Source: Nesterenkonia halotolerans
Lineage (GTDB): Bacteria > Actinomycetota > Actinomycetes > Actinomycetales > Micrococcaceae
Assembly (NCBI RefSeq): GCF_014874065.1
Contig: NZ_JADBEE010000001.1
Span: 1,488,001 to 1,552,000, forward strand
Direction of reading: 5' to 3'
Length of the DNA stretch: 64,000 nucleotides
Of this stretch, positions 38,529-49,207 are shown piece by piece. The position numbers were made by a program, and so were the translations under genes. The notes below the pieces were generated by a model, which ran no database searches, was not told the DNA's origin, and saw nothing but the letters and a program-made list of their open reading frames with translations. Positions within the stretch are counted from its first letter, which is position 1; the number at the start of each line of letters is the position of its first letter.

Positions 38529-39517
38529 AGCACCGCCTTGGCCTCTAGGCCTTTCCGGGGATCCATCCCCTTCGTGGCCTCCGCATACGCCTTGATCGCG
38601 TCCAGGGCCTCGTCGGGAAGATCCTTGGGCACCTGGACCTCGACGGTCACCAGCATATCGCCGGAGACCTCGCGACCCTTCTCTCTGCGGCGCACGCCGT
38701 GTCCCTTCAGACGCAGCACCCGGCCGGAGGCAACACCTGCGGGAATCTTGATGTGCACCTTCTCGCCGTGCACAGTGGGCACCTGGACAGTGGTGCCCAG
38801 CGCGGCCTCATCGAAGGCCACGGGGAGGTGGATGCGAATATCGTCATCCACCCGTTCAAAGAACTTGTGCGGGGAGATGGCGACCTCGACGAGCAGGTCA
38901 CCGGACCCCCCGGGACCGCGCTGGCCCTTGCCCTTGACCCGGACCTTCTGTCCGGCGCGGATCCCGGCGGGGATCCGGACGTCGATGACGCTTCCGCTGG
39001 GCTCACGGAGCCCCACGGTGGTTCCGCGAATGGAACCACCGAAGGAGATCGTGGTCTTGGAGGTGCGGTCAGCTCCCTTGGCGGGCGCGCCGCCGCCGCC
39101 GAAACGACCGCCGAAGCCGCCTCCACCGAAGATGTCGGAGAGGTCGGGCCCGCCTGCGGACTGGCCCCCTCCGCCGCGACCGAAGCCGCCGCCGGAGCCG
39201 CCGTTGAAGAGGTTTCCGAAGAGATCCTCGAAACCTCCGCCGGCCCCGCCTGGACCCGGGCCACCCGAGAATCGGGCACCCGAGCCCATGGCGCGGACGG
39301 CGTCGTACTGTTCGCGCTGCTTCTTGTCACCCAGCACGGAGTGGGCCTCGGCGATGTCTTTGAACTTCTGCTCGGAAGCATCATCCCCGGGGTTCTTGTC
39401 GGGGTGATGCTTCCGGGCGAGCTTTCGGTACGCCTTCTTGATGTCCTCCTCAGAGGCATCGCGGGAGACGCCGAGGATGGCATAGAAATCTTTATCGATC
39501 CAGTCCTGTGAGGCCAT
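38525..39517 (-). CDS. dnaJ: DnaJ co-chaperone without zinc fingers
   Basis: A 330-residue J-protein. The J domain carries HPD in [13 protein letters not shown] Gly/Phe-rich stretch follows (about residues 75-145). The C-terminal substrate-binding domains start at [18 protein letters not shown] and contain [20 protein letters not shown]. The CxxCxGxG zinc repeats of classical DnaJ are absent, so it is CbpA-like in layout. It stimulates DnaK ATPase. AAGGAGGGAGG precedes its ATG. Confidence 0.92.
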   Translation of the reverse strand: MASQDWIDKDFYAILGVSRDASEEDIKKAYRKLARKHHPDKNPGDDASEQKFKDIAEAHSVLGDKKQREQYDAVRAMGSGARFSGGPGPGGAGGGFEDLFGNLFNGGSGGGFGRGGGGQSAGGPDLSDIFGGGGFGGRFGGGGAPAKGADRTSKTTISFGGSIRGTTVGLREPSGSVIDVRIPAGIRAGQKVRVKGKGQRGPGGSGDLLVEVAISPHKFFERVDDDIRIHLPVAFDEAALGTTVQVPTVHGEKVHIKIPAGVASGRVLRLKGHGVRRREKGREVSGDMLVTVEVQVPKDLPDEALDAIKAYAEATKGMDPRKGLEAKAVL

Positions 39518-39546
39518 GGCGCCTCCCTCCTTCCTTGTTTCTCGGT

Positions 39547-40383
39547 TCAGCTCTCGGCGGGTCCTGAGGAGACCATCACCTGGGCCGCCCGAAGCAGGCG
39601 ATCACCGTGGCGGTAGCCGGCACGCAGCACGACGGCCACATGATCGGCGGGGATCTCCTCATGAGGCTGGGCCATGATGGCTTCGTGCTGGTTGGGATCG
39701 AAGGCTTCACCGATCTCTCCCACCACCACGAGACCCTGCTGCTGCAGCACCGACTCGAGCCGTGAAGCGATGTGCGCGAACGGCCCCTCCTCGAGGTCGC
39801 CCGCCTGGCGGGCCGAGGAGATGTCGTCCAGGACCGGCAGGAGCTCGGTGACGAGCTGGCCCTTGGTCCGCTCGCGCTCTGTGGCCCGATCCCGCTCCAC
39901 GCGGCGCCGGTAGTTCACATACTCGGCCTGGAGGCGCTGCAGGTCAGCCTGCAGCTCCGCCTCGCGCACAGCGTCATCGGCAGTGTCTGCCTCATCCTCT
40001 GATGCCATAGCCGCCTCGGCGATCTCCTCCTCCTCGGTGCCGCGGAGGAACTCCTCAGCTGCCTCGATGCGCTCCTCCGGCTCGGTCTCGACACCGCCGG
40101 TGATGCCTTCGTCGCCGGTCACCTGATGCAGCTCCGGCTCCTCGGCGACCCGCGGGTCAACCTCCTCCGAGGAGACGCCTGCGGCCTCATCCTCAGTGAC
40201 CGGGTCGCCGGCAGCGCCGTAGTTCTCGGCGTTGCCCTCGGCTCCGATCGTCTCGGTGTCCTGTGCGTCCTCCACGGGGAGGTCCTGCAGGATCTTCTCA
40301 GCCTGAGCCAAGGGGTCCTGCACCGGGTCCTGCTCCTCGGGCTCTTCGCCGCTGGGGACCTCAGGGTTCTTATGATCTGCCAT
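39547..40383 (-). CDS. grpE: nucleotide exchange factor GrpE
   Basis: A 278-residue protein. The last 150 residues are the GrpE domain: a long helix ([23 protein letters not shown]) and a beta-domain ending in [20 protein letters not shown] and [24 protein letters not shown]. The first 120 residues are very acidic and probably disordered. It releases ADP from DnaK. It lies 12 bp after dnaK. Confidence 0.94.
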   Translation of the reverse strand: MADHKNPEVPSGEEPEEQDPVQDPLAQAEKILQDLPVEDAQDTETIGAEGNAENYGAAGDPVTEDEAAGVSSEEVDPRVAEEPELHQVTGDEGITGGVETEPEERIEAAEEFLRGTEEEEIAEAAMASEDEADTADDAVREAELQADLQRLQAEYVNYRRRVERDRATERERTKGQLVTELLPVLDDISSARQAGDLEEGPFAHIASRLESVLQQQGLVVVGEIGEAFDPNQHEAIMAQPHEEIPADHVAVVLRAGYRHGDRLLRAAQVMVSSGPAES

Positions 40384-40395
40384 GAGTCAGACCCC

Positions 40396-42246
<1,851 letters not shown>

Positions 42247-42280
42247 ACGAACTCCTTTCGAGAGCTGTGTCGAGAGCTGC

Positions 42281-42301
42281 GTTGAGCGAACTACGCTCAA
42301 G
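42281..42301. promoter_or_regulatory. HAIR element 1 (HspR operator)
   Basis: GTTGAGC-N7-GCTCAAG, a variant of CTTGAGT-N7-ACTCAAG with a compensatory T-to-C and A-to-G pair change. It lies just downstream of the dnaK -10 region. Confidence 0.75.
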
Positions 42302-42328
42302 TCTTATCCTCGTTCGACGTGGTGTCAA
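42302..42328 (-). promoter_or_regulatory. dnaK operon promoter
   Basis: The minus strand has TTGACA at 42323-42328 (a perfect -35) and an AT-richer GGATAAGA about 15-17 bases on as -10. It is framed by HAIR elements on both sides. Confidence 0.6.
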
Positions 42329-42333
42329 ACTGA

Positions 42334-42354
42334 CTTGAGTGAAGTCGACTCAAC
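42334..42354. promoter_or_regulatory. HAIR element 2 (HspR operator)
   Basis: CTTGAGT-N7-ACTCAAC, matching the HAIR consensus at 13 of 14 fixed positions. It lies just upstream of the -35 box. Confidence 0.85.
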
Positions 42355-42544
42355 TTCTACTCCCGGTCCAACCACACCTTCGAGGAATCCATTCCCGGAG
42401 CCTGGGCACCGCGGTCCGTGAACCCGGTCAGCCGCGCCGGCACCGGACCAGGCTCTCGATGCCCGATCCCGCGCATGCCGTTGAACAGGTGGGTGTCCAC
42501 GGCGGCCCCGGCGGCGAGCGCCTCACCCGTGCGCTCGGCAGCCA

Positions 42545-42582
42545 GAGCGGGCCCAGCTCCCCGGAGGGAGTTGGGCCCGCTC
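42545..42582 (-). terminator. strong hairpin after gabD
   Basis: A 17-bp stem (42545-42561 with 42566-42582), one G-T wobble and a 4-nt loop, 48 bp beyond the gabD stop. No U-run follows on the minus strand. The rest of the 275-bp gap between the dnaK promoter and gabD shows no gene I can support. Confidence 0.7.
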
Positions 42583-42629
42583 GGCGAAGAGGATCGGTTC
42601 TTCCTCCTCGGGGGTGGTCACCGCGCTGT

Positions 42630-44108
42630 TCACATGGCGATGCCGATGTACTTGGTCTCGAGGAACTCCTCGATGCCGATGTCACCGCCCTCGCGGCCCA
42701 GTCCGGATTCCTTGATCCCACCGAAGGGGGCTGCCGGGTTGGAGACGGCCCCCTGGTTCAGGCCCACCATTCCGGACTCCGCGGCTTCGGCCACCCGGAT
42801 GCCGCGGCGCAGGCTCTCCGTGTAGACGTAGTTGACCAGGCCGTATTCGGTGGCATTGATCCACTCGACGACCTCTTCCTCGGTGTCGAAGGCGGTCAGC
42901 GGCGCGACGGGTCCGAAGATCTCCTCATCGCGCATCCGCGCGCCTTCTGGAATGTCGGTGAGCACCGTGGGCGGATAGAAGTAGCCCTCGCGGTCCACCG
43001 GCTCGCCGCCGAGCAGCACCTTCGCGCCGCCGTCGACCGCGTCGGTGACCAGCTCATCGACCTTGTTCAGCTGCTTGGCGTCGACCAGCGGGCCGACACG
43101 CACGCCGTCCTCCACGCCGCGTCCCAGCGGCAGCTTCTCCAGTTCGGCGGAGAGCTTCTGGGCGAATTCATCCATCACGCTGCGGTGGACGAAGATGCGG
43201 TTGGCGGCCGTGCAGGCCTCTCCGGTGTTGCGCATCTTGGCCAGCAGGGCGCCCTGCACCGCGGCCTCGAGATCCGCGTCCTCGAAGACCACGAAACCGG
43301 CATTGCCGCCGAGCTCCATGGAGGTGCGCAGAACATGCTGCGAGGCCTGCTCGAGCAGCTTGCGCCCGACACCGGTGGAGCCGGTGAAGGAGAGCTTGCG
43401 AGCGATCCCCGAGCGGATGAGCGGCTCCATGACCTTGCCCGAGGTCGAGGTCACCAGGATATTGACCGCTCCGGCGGGAAGCCCTGCCTCATGCAGGATG
43501 TCTGCCAGCGCCAGCATGGAGAGCGGGGTCAGCTCTGCGGGCTTGAGCACCGAGGTGCAGCCCGCCGCGATCGCCGGTCCCAGCTTGCGGGTGCCCATGG
43601 CCAGCGGGAAGTTCCACGGGGTGATGAGGATGGAGGGCCCCACTGGCTGCTTGGACACCAGGAAGCGTGCATTGCCGGCGGGAGCGGTCTGGTAGCTCCC
43701 GCTGATCCGCGTCGCCTCCTCGGCGAAGTGCCGGAAGAACTCTGCGGCATAGGTGACCTCTCCGTAGGAGTCGCTCAGCGGCTTGCCCATCTCCAGGGTC
43801 ATCAGCAGAGCGAGGTCATCCTTGCGCTCATGCATCAGCTCGAAGGCGCGCATGAGGATGTCGGCACGTTCGCGCGGCGCCATCGCGGCGAGTCCTGGCT
43901 GAGCAGCCTCGGCGGCCTTCAGCGCATCCCATCCGTCCTGCTCGGAGGCGTCGGCGACGGTGCAGAGCGGCTTACCGGTGGAGGGGTCGATGACCTCCAA
44001 TGTGGCCTGGCCCTGGGCGTCCACCCACTGCCCATTGATGTAGAGCTTCTTGGGCACAGCCTGGATCAGGCTGGCCTCGCGTTCCGCGGTGATGGTCTGT
44101 TCTGCCAT
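42630..44108 (-). CDS. gabD: NAD(P)-dependent succinate-semialdehyde dehydrogenase
   Basis: A 492-residue aldehyde dehydrogenase that oxidises succinate semialdehyde to succinate in the GABA pathway. Motifs are ITPWNFPLAMGTRKLGPAIA, the cofactor strand FTGSTGVGRKLL, catalytic Glu in SMELGGNAGFVVFEDADL and catalytic Cys in NTGEACTAANR. The C-terminal block GRE-GGDIGIEEFLETKYIG is typical of GabD. It is divergent from the aminotransferase gene gabT, which makes its substrate. A GAGG sequence precedes the ATG. Confidence 0.9.
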   Translation of the reverse strand: MAEQTITAEREASLIQAVPKKLYINGQWVDAQGQATLEVIDPSTGKPLCTVADASEQDGWDALKAAEAAQPGLAAMAPRERADILMRAFELMHERKDDLALLMTLEMGKPLSDSYGEVTYAAEFFRHFAEEATRISGSYQTAPAGNARFLVSKQPVGPSILITPWNFPLAMGTRKLGPAIAAGCTSVLKPAELTPLSMLALADILHEAGLPAGAVNILVTSTSGKVMEPLIRSGIARKLSFTGSTGVGRKLLEQASQHVLRTSMELGGNAGFVVFEDADLEAAVQGALLAKMRNTGEACTAANRIFVHRSVMDEFAQKLSAELEKLPLGRGVEDGVRVGPLVDAKQLNKVDELVTDAVDGGAKVLLGGEPVDREGYFYPPTVLTDIPEGARMRDEEIFGPVAPLTAFDTEEEVVEWINATEYGLVNYVYTESLRRGIRVAEAAESGMVGLNQGAVSNPAAPFGGIKESGLGREGGDIGIEEFLETKYIGIAM

Positions 44109-44309
44109 GTGTCCTCCTCGAGAGGTGTGCCGGGCGTCGGTGGGCCTGCTCGCTCAGCCTACGCCGCCCGTCTGCTCGGGTCATCTGGGATGTTCGAGTT
44201 CCGTCGGCCCCACGAATCGCGCCGGCGACTCAGGCCGCGCCGGCCGTTCCGGGCTCACCTGCTGCACTGGTCATGTGCCGCTATGCGCGCTAGCCTAGTC
44301 CGGACGCAA

Positions 44310-44323
44310 GATTGTCAACAATC
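44310..44323. promoter_or_regulatory. palindromic operator candidate before gabT
   Basis: GATTGT-CA-ACAATC is a 6-2-6 inverted repeat just after a likely -10 (TAGCCT/TAGTCC region) and before the gabT ribosome-binding site. The TTGT-N2-ACAA core is the kind of site used by GntR-family repressors. Confidence 0.5.
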
Positions 44324-44338
44324 CGAAAGGTGCACACG

Positions 44339-45637
44339 ATGGCGACCCTCTCCCCCCTCCTGAAGCAGGCAACCCCCCTGGTCGCGACCCGGGGCGAGGG
44401 AGTGTGGCTCTACGACGAGTCCGGGCAGCCGCACCTCGACTTCACCGCGGGCATCGGCGTGACCAGCACCGGACACTGCCATCCGAGGGTCGTCGCCGCG
44501 GCGCAGGAGCAGGTCGGTCAGCTCATCCACGGCCAGTACACGACGATCATGCATCAGCCTCTGCTCAAGCTCACCGAGAAGCTCTCCGAGGTTTTGCCTG
44601 CCGGGCTGGACTCTGTCTTCTTCTCCAACTCCGGCTCCGAGGCCGCCGAGGCGGCCCTGCGACTTGCTCGCCAGGCCACCGGACGTCCGAACATCGTGGT
44701 CTTCCAGGGCGGGTTCCATGGCCGCACGGTGGCGGCCGCCTCGATGACCACCTCGGGCACCAAGTTCCGTGCCGGATTCAGCCCGCTGATGTCCGGGGTG
44801 ATGGTCGCCCCGTTCCCGAACCCCAGCCACTACCGCCACTACGGCTGGGACCAGGAGCAGGCCACTGATTTCGCCCTCGACGAGCTGGATCTGCTGCTGC
44901 AGACACAGTCGAATCCAGCAGACACCGCCGCTTTCATGGTGGAGCCGGTGCTCGGCGAGGGCGGCTACGTCCCCGGCAACGAGCGCTTCTTCGCGGGCCT
45001 GCGCGAACGGGCGGACCGGCACGGGATCCTGCTGATCGTCGACGAGGTGCAGACCGGATTCGGGCGCACCGGCAGGTTCTGGGGGCACGAGCACTTCAGC
45101 CCGGCGGGCGCCAAGCCGCTGGCAGACATCATGATGTTCGCCAAGGGCATCGCCTCGGGCTTTCCCATCTCCGGCATCGCGGCCTCAGCCGAGCTCATGG
45201 CCAAGGCCTGGCCAGGCTCGCAGGGAGGCACCTACGGCGCCAATGCGGTGGCCTGTGCCGCCGCCGTGGCGACGCTCGACGTGATCGCCGATGAGGGGCT
45301 GGTGGAGAACTCCGCGGCTCGCGGCGAGCAGCTTCGGGCGGGACTGCGCGAGGTGGCGGCCACCGCGAACGAGTCGGCGGGCGCGCAGCGCATCGCCGAG
45401 GTGCGCGGACTCGGGCTGATGGTGGGCAACGAGTTCCGCGACGCCCACGGTGCGCCGGATCCAGCTACCGCGACAGCGGTCCAGCAGGAAGCCGCCCGGC
45501 GCGGCCTGCTGCTGCTGATCTGCGGCTCCTGGGGCGAGGTGGCGCGCTTCATCCCCGCCCTCGTGGTCTCCGAATCTGAGGTGGACCAGGCGGTGGCCCT
45601 GTGGTCAGAGTCGGTGGGCGCCGTCGTCGGAGCTTGA
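44339..45637 (+). CDS. gabT: class III aminotransferase, probably 4-aminobutyrate aminotransferase
   Basis: A 432-residue PLP enzyme of the acetylornithine/GABA aminotransferase class. Blocks are LDFTAGIGVTSTGHCHPRVV, FFSNSGSEAAEAALRLAR, the PLP strand LLIVDEVQTGFGRTG, and the lysine motif MMFAKGIASGFPISG. Pairing with gabD suggests GABA as substrate, giving succinate semialdehyde; other omega-amino acids are possible. The ATG at 44339 is set by AAAGG eight bases upstream. Confidence 0.85.
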   Translation: MATLSPLLKQATPLVATRGEGVWLYDESGQPHLDFTAGIGVTSTGHCHPRVVAAAQEQVGQLIHGQYTTIMHQPLLKLTEKLSEVLPAGLDSVFFSNSGSEAAEAALRLARQATGRPNIVVFQGGFHGRTVAAASMTTSGTKFRAGFSPLMSGVMVAPFPNPSHYRHYGWDQEQATDFALDELDLLLQTQSNPADTAAFMVEPVLGEGGYVPGNERFFAGLRERADRHGILLIVDEVQTGFGRTGRFWGHEHFSPAGAKPLADIMMFAKGIASGFPISGIAASAELMAKAWPGSQGGTYGANAVACAAAVATLDVIADEGLVENSAARGEQLRAGLREVAATANESAGAQRIAEVRGLGLMVGNEFRDAHGAPDPATATAVQQEAARRGLLLLICGSWGEVARFIPALVVSESEVDQAVALWSESVGAVVGA

Positions 45638-45649
45638 GGCGCAGGCCTC

Positions 45650-45672
45650 GGGCGCGGACACCGGCCGCGCCC
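45650..45672. terminator. hairpin between convergent gabT and SGNH hydrolase genes
   Basis: GGGCGCGG-N7-CCGCGCCC, an 8-bp GC stem in the 51-bp gap, suited to act in both directions. Confidence 0.5.
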
Positions 45673-45688
45673 CGGGCTGGGGCTGGGG

Positions 45689-46480
45689 CTACCAGACCCT
45701 GGAGGTCAGCCGCGGGTACTTCGGTGACATGTCATCACCGGACGAGGTGCGGGTGACTCGGCGCTTCAGCCAGGGGTAGAGGTAGTCCCTGGTCCAGGTC
45801 ACCTCACCGAGCACTCGTTCGTGCAGCGAGGCGACCGGGGACTCCTCGATCTCAGGATCCTCGATCTCGTCCTTCTCGCCGAGGACGTCGAGCACCTTCT
45901 TTGCCATCAGCATGTGGCCAGCGATGCCCAGATGCATGCGGTCCACGTCCCAGTAGCGCCAGTCCTGGAACTCCCGCATATGCCAGAAGTCCACCAGGTC
46001 CAGCTCGAAGTCGGCGGCGATCTTGCGGACGTGCTCGTTGTAGATGGCTGTCCGGCCGCGAGTGGCTTTGAACAGCGGCGCCTGGCCGGAGTCGAACCCG
46101 GTGAAGAGCACCACGCGCGCCCCGGTGCTCATGAGCTTCTCCACTCCCCAGCGGTAGCGCTCCATGAGCGCGTCGATGTTGACGGTGGGACGCAGAATGT
46201 CGTTGCCACCGGCGTACACGGTGACCAGGGTCGGCTCGAGCCCGATCGCGGGGTCCAGCTGCTCGTCGAAGACCTGCTGCAGCTTCTTGCCCCGCACGGC
46301 CAGGTTGGCATAGCCCCAGGAGGAATCATTGGAGATCAGCTGACCAGCCACCCGGTCGGCCCAGCCGCGCACCCCGTTGGGGCTCGACGGATCGATGTCC
46401 GCCACGCCCTCGGTGAAGGAATCCCCCATCGCGACGAATCGCTGCTGAAAGGGGCCGTCGAGTTGATCTGATGCGGACAT
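45689..46480 (-). CDS. SGNH/GDSL-family hydrolase
   Basis: A 263-residue esterase/lipase-type protein. Block I is FVAMGDSFTEGVAD with the catalytic Ser, block III is VYAGGNDILRP with the oxyanion Asn, and block V is WDVDRMHLGIAGH with the catalytic Asp-His pair. There is no signal peptide. Substrate is unknown. GGGAGGG lies before the ATG. Confidence 0.88.
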   Translation of the reverse strand: MSASDQLDGPFQQRFVAMGDSFTEGVADIDPSSPNGVRGWADRVAGQLISNDSSWGYANLAVRGKKLQQVFDEQLDPAIGLEPTLVTVYAGGNDILRPTVNIDALMERYRWGVEKLMSTGARVVLFTGFDSGQAPLFKATRGRTAIYNEHVRKIAADFELDLVDFWHMREFQDWRYWDVDRMHLGIAGHMLMAKKVLDVLGEKDEIEDPEIEESPVASLHERVLGEVTWTRDYLYPWLKRRVTRTSSGDDMSPKYPRLTSRVW

Positions 46481-46636
46481 TGAGCCCTCCCGTTCGCATA
46501 CCGCTGTGCTTGTCTCACCAGCAACCCTACCGGTGGCCAGTGCAGTACTGAACCCGACGGGCTGCTCGGCCGGACCCCGCGGGTCAGGGACCGACGCGGC
46601 AGGCTCGAGGGACGGGACCCCCGCCGGGAGGTCGCC

Positions 46637-47770
46637 TCAGCGGTAGAGCGGGTTGGCTCCGGGAGGCTGCTCCGATTCGGCGACAGGTCCAGGAGCGGAG
46701 CCCTCTCCGAAGGGTGAGCCCCCGAGGGCCTCGCGGCCATGCTCGCTGAGCCAGTTCTCCAGGTCCGGTCCGGCCGGGACGATCTGGGTCGGGTTGATGT
46801 CCTCATGGACCTCGTAGTAGTGGCGCTTGATCTGATCGAAGTCCACCGTGTCGCCGAATCCGGGGGTCTGGAAGAGGTCCCTGGCGTAGGCCCACAGGTT
46901 CGGCATCTCGGAGAGCTTGTTCCGGTTGCACTTGAAGTGGCCGTGGTACACCGGGTCGAAGCGGACCAGCGTGGTGAAGAGGCGGACATCGGCCTCGGTG
47001 ATGTGCTCGCCCATCAGGTAGCGGCGCTCCGCGAGTCGCTCCTCCAGCCAGTCCAGAGCGGAGAAGAGCCGGTCGTAGGCCTCCTGATAGGCGCTCTGCG
47101 ATCCGGCGAAGCCTGCCCGGTAGACGCCGTTGTTGACCTCGGTGAAGATCCGTTTGATCACCGGAAGCATCTCCTCGATCTTGTCCTCGGGGAGCAGATC
47201 GGGTGCGCCGGCGCGGTGATGCTCGCGCCACTGGGTGGAGAGGTCGAAGGTCAGCTGCGGATAGTTGTTGGTGACCACCCCGCCGGAGGGCACGTCCACC
47301 AGGGCGGGGACTGTGATCCCGCGCGGGTAGTCGGGGAAGCGGGCGAAGTAGTTCTCCTGGAGGCGTTCGGTGCCCAGCACCGGGTCCACCCCACCGGAGT
47401 CCAGGTCGAAGGTCCAGGAGCGTGCGTCATGCGTGGGCCCGGGGGTTCCCAGCGAGATCGCATCCTCCAGGCCGAGCAGGCGGCGAATGATGATCGAGCG
47501 ATGCGCCCAGGGGCAGGCGCGCGCGGCCACGAGGCGATAGCGCCCGGGCTCCACCGGCCACGCCTGGCCTCCGTCGGTGAGGCCGATCGCACGAGGATCT
47601 CCGATCGAGGAGGACTCCTCCTGGGAGGCGGCGCGCGCAGCCTCCGGGTCTGCGACGACGCGATCCTCGATGTAGTTGGTGTCCCGGGTGAACTCACCTC
47701 CGGTCACGTATGCACCCTTGGTGGAGTGCTCGGTGCCTGCGGTCTTCTTCGGTTCGCTGTTCTCGGCCAT
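46637..47770 (-). CDS. glutathionyl-hydroquinone-reductase-like GST (xi class)
   Basis: A 377-residue xi-class glutathione transferase. The catalytic motif is RACPWAHRSIIIRRLLGL with the Cys near residue 86. The C-terminal helical half includes NNGVYRAGFAGSQSAYQEAY, RRYLMGEHITEADVRLFTTL and RFDPVYHGHFKCN. These enzymes reduce thiol adducts of hydroquinones. Actinobacteria normally use mycothiol, so the cofactor here may differ. A Gly/Pro-rich C-terminal tail is present. The ATG lies six bases after TAGGCT (47777-47782). Confidence 0.9.
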   Translation of the reverse strand: MAENSEPKKTAGTEHSTKGAYVTGGEFTRDTNYIEDRVVADPEAARAASQEESSSIGDPRAIGLTDGGQAWPVEPGRYRLVAARACPWAHRSIIIRRLLGLEDAISLGTPGPTHDARSWTFDLDSGGVDPVLGTERLQENYFARFPDYPRGITVPALVDVPSGGVVTNNYPQLTFDLSTQWREHHRAGAPDLLPEDKIEEMLPVIKRIFTEVNNGVYRAGFAGSQSAYQEAYDRLFSALDWLEERLAERRYLMGEHITEADVRLFTTLVRFDPVYHGHFKCNRNKLSEMPNLWAYARDLFQTPGFGDTVDFDQIKRHYYEVHEDINPTQIVPAGPDLENWLSEHGREALGGSPFGEGSAPGPVAESEQPPGANPLYR

Positions 47771-47776
47771 GGCCTC

Positions 47777-47782
47777 AGCCTA
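47777..47782 (-). promoter_or_regulatory. -10 element (leaderless) of the xi-class GST gene
   Basis: TAGGCT on the minus strand, six bases before the ATG at 47770. Confidence 0.5.
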
Positions 47783-47826
47783 CGCGTCTGGACCCGGTGA
47801 GATCGGTGCGTCTCGGCGCGCATCGG

Positions 47827-47832
47827 TAGGCT
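47827..47832 (+). promoter_or_regulatory. -10 element (leaderless) of the MBL hydrolase gene
   Basis: TAGGCT, six bases before ATG 47839. This argues against the GTG at 47833 as start. Confidence 0.5.
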
Positions 47833-47838
47833 GTGCCC

Positions 47839-48657
47839 ATGCCTGAGGCGAGACTCGTGAAGCGGATCACCTGCGACAACCCTTCTCCCATGACGCTGCA
47901 GGGGACCAACACCTACGTCCTGCGCGGCGAGGAGGGCTCCGAGGCGATCATCGTGGATCCCGGCCCAGCGGATCACCCGGAGCATCTCGCGCAGGTGCGC
48001 GCCGCCGTCGGCGGTCGAACGGTGACCCAGATCCTGGTCACACACCGTCACACCGACCACACCGGCGCCGCTGCCGAGTTCGGCGAGGCCTTCGCCGCCC
48101 CGGTCCGCGGTCACGACGTCGCGCAGTGTCGCGCCGTCGATGCCTCACCTGCTGCTCCGCTCACCGAGGGGGAGGTCATGGAGCTGGGGAGCCTTCGCGT
48201 TCAGGTGCTGCACACTCCCGGGCACACCTCGGATTCGGTGAGTCTCTGGCTGCGCGATGAGACCGGGGCCCAAGAGGAGGCGATGATCACCGGAGACACG
48301 ATCCTCGGCGAGGGCACCACCATGCTGGATCATCCCGACGGCACGCTCACCGATTATCTGAACAGCCTCGAGCGCCTGCGCCGGTACACCGCAGCGCGCC
48401 TGCTGCCGGCCCACGGCCCGGAGCAGGAGAGCGTGGCGGCTGTCGCCGAGCGTTATCTGAACCACCGGCTTCAGCGGCTGGACCAGGTGCGCGGCCTGTT
48501 GCGAGAGGCGGACCCGGGTCAGGAAGAGCTCAGCGCCGCGACGCTGGGAGAGATGATCTACGGGCAGCGCAGTGGACTGCCCGCAGGGGTCACCACGAAG
48601 ATCGCGGCGGCGCAGCTCGATCACCTGCAGCGACTCGGCGAGCTGGACCGGCGCTGA
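47839..48657 (+). CDS. MBL-fold metallo-hydrolase
   Basis: A 272-residue metallo-beta-lactamase-fold hydrolase. The metal motif is LVTHRHTDHTGAA (HxHxDH). Further ligands are in VLHTPGHTSDSVSLWL, the bridging Asp in MITGDTILGEGTTML and a late His in LLPAHGPE. A C-terminal helical domain (about residues 205-272) resembles the LACTB2-like group, some of which are nucleases or lactonases. The specific substrate is unknown. Confidence 0.9.
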   Translation: MPEARLVKRITCDNPSPMTLQGTNTYVLRGEEGSEAIIVDPGPADHPEHLAQVRAAVGGRTVTQILVTHRHTDHTGAAAEFGEAFAAPVRGHDVAQCRAVDASPAAPLTEGEVMELGSLRVQVLHTPGHTSDSVSLWLRDETGAQEEAMITGDTILGEGTTMLDHPDGTLTDYLNSLERLRRYTAARLLPAHGPEQESVAAVAERYLNHRLQRLDQVRGLLREADPGQEELSAATLGEMIYGQRSGLPAGVTTKIAAAQLDHLQRLGELDRR

Positions 48658-48685
48658 AAAGCCTCCGCGCCAGGCGACCTCGGGG

Positions 48686-49090
48686 CTAGAAGGGCCGCTT
48701 GATCGGGCCCGACTCGGTCCAGCTGATCGAGTCCACCGAGATCCCCTCGGCATTGAGGTAGTCCACCAGCGCCGAAGCCGCCGAATTCAGTCGCGCAAAG
48801 GCATCGGGCCTGGTACCGGCAACACCAGCGGCATAGAACGTCAGCGCAAGGGATCGCCGGCCACGCGCGTCGGTGCTCTGCTCCTTGACCACGGAGAGCT
48901 GACCATCGGTGACACCGACGACGGGGGCCCCGTCCAGGTCTTCGCGGAAGGGGTCCATGAACCCGGTGAGCTCCTCCACGGCATCGTCGACCGAGATCAG
49001 GTCTCCCGAGACGATCTCTGCCTGCAGGACAGCCCATTCGTCGGCGCCCAGCGGGCGGCCTCCCCATGCGGCGCGTTTCTTCCAGCGCAC
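48686..49090 (-). CDS. conserved hypothetical protein, about 134 residues
   Basis: I do not recognise a family. The GTG at 49090 with AGGAGG four bases upstream fixes the start; longer frames through the next gene are spurious. The protein starts RWKKRAAWGGRPLGADEW, has an alpha/beta pattern and ends with ISWTESGPIKRPF. It has no signal peptide, membrane segment or cysteine cluster, and is probably cytoplasmic. It is divergent from the SDR gene. Confidence 0.7.
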   Translation of the reverse strand: MRWKKRAAWGGRPLGADEWAVLQAEIVSGDLISVDDAVEELTGFMDPFREDLDGAPVVGVTDGQLSVVKEQSTDARGRRSLALTFYAAGVAGTRPDAFARLNSAASALVDYLNAEGISVDSISWTESGPIKRPF

Positions 49091-49094
49091 TGAT

Positions 49095-49100
49095 CCTCCT
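49095..49100 (-). promoter_or_regulatory. Shine-Dalgarno AGGAGG fixing a GTG start
   Basis: AGGAGG on the minus strand, four bases before GTG 49090. It shows the 134-residue protein is the real product and not the 361-codon open frame running on through the SDR gene. Confidence 0.7.
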
Positions 49101-49194
49101 GATAGCTCCGGCTCAACGGCCTCGGATCCGGGCTTCTCCGGAAAGTCTGAATAGACCCTGAACAATACTGGACCCGCTGCACATCTGGGCCCTC

Positions 49195-49200
49195 TAGGAT
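49195..49200 (+). promoter_or_regulatory. -10 element (leaderless) of the SDR gene
   Basis: TAGGAT, seven bases before the ATG at 49208. Confidence 0.45.
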
Positions 49201-49207
49201 AGCCAGC

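Noticed and set aside
46481..46636. Possible tRNA or small gene in the gap between the GST and SGNH genes
   Set aside because: No cloverleaf, T-loop sequence or convincing reading frame was seen.
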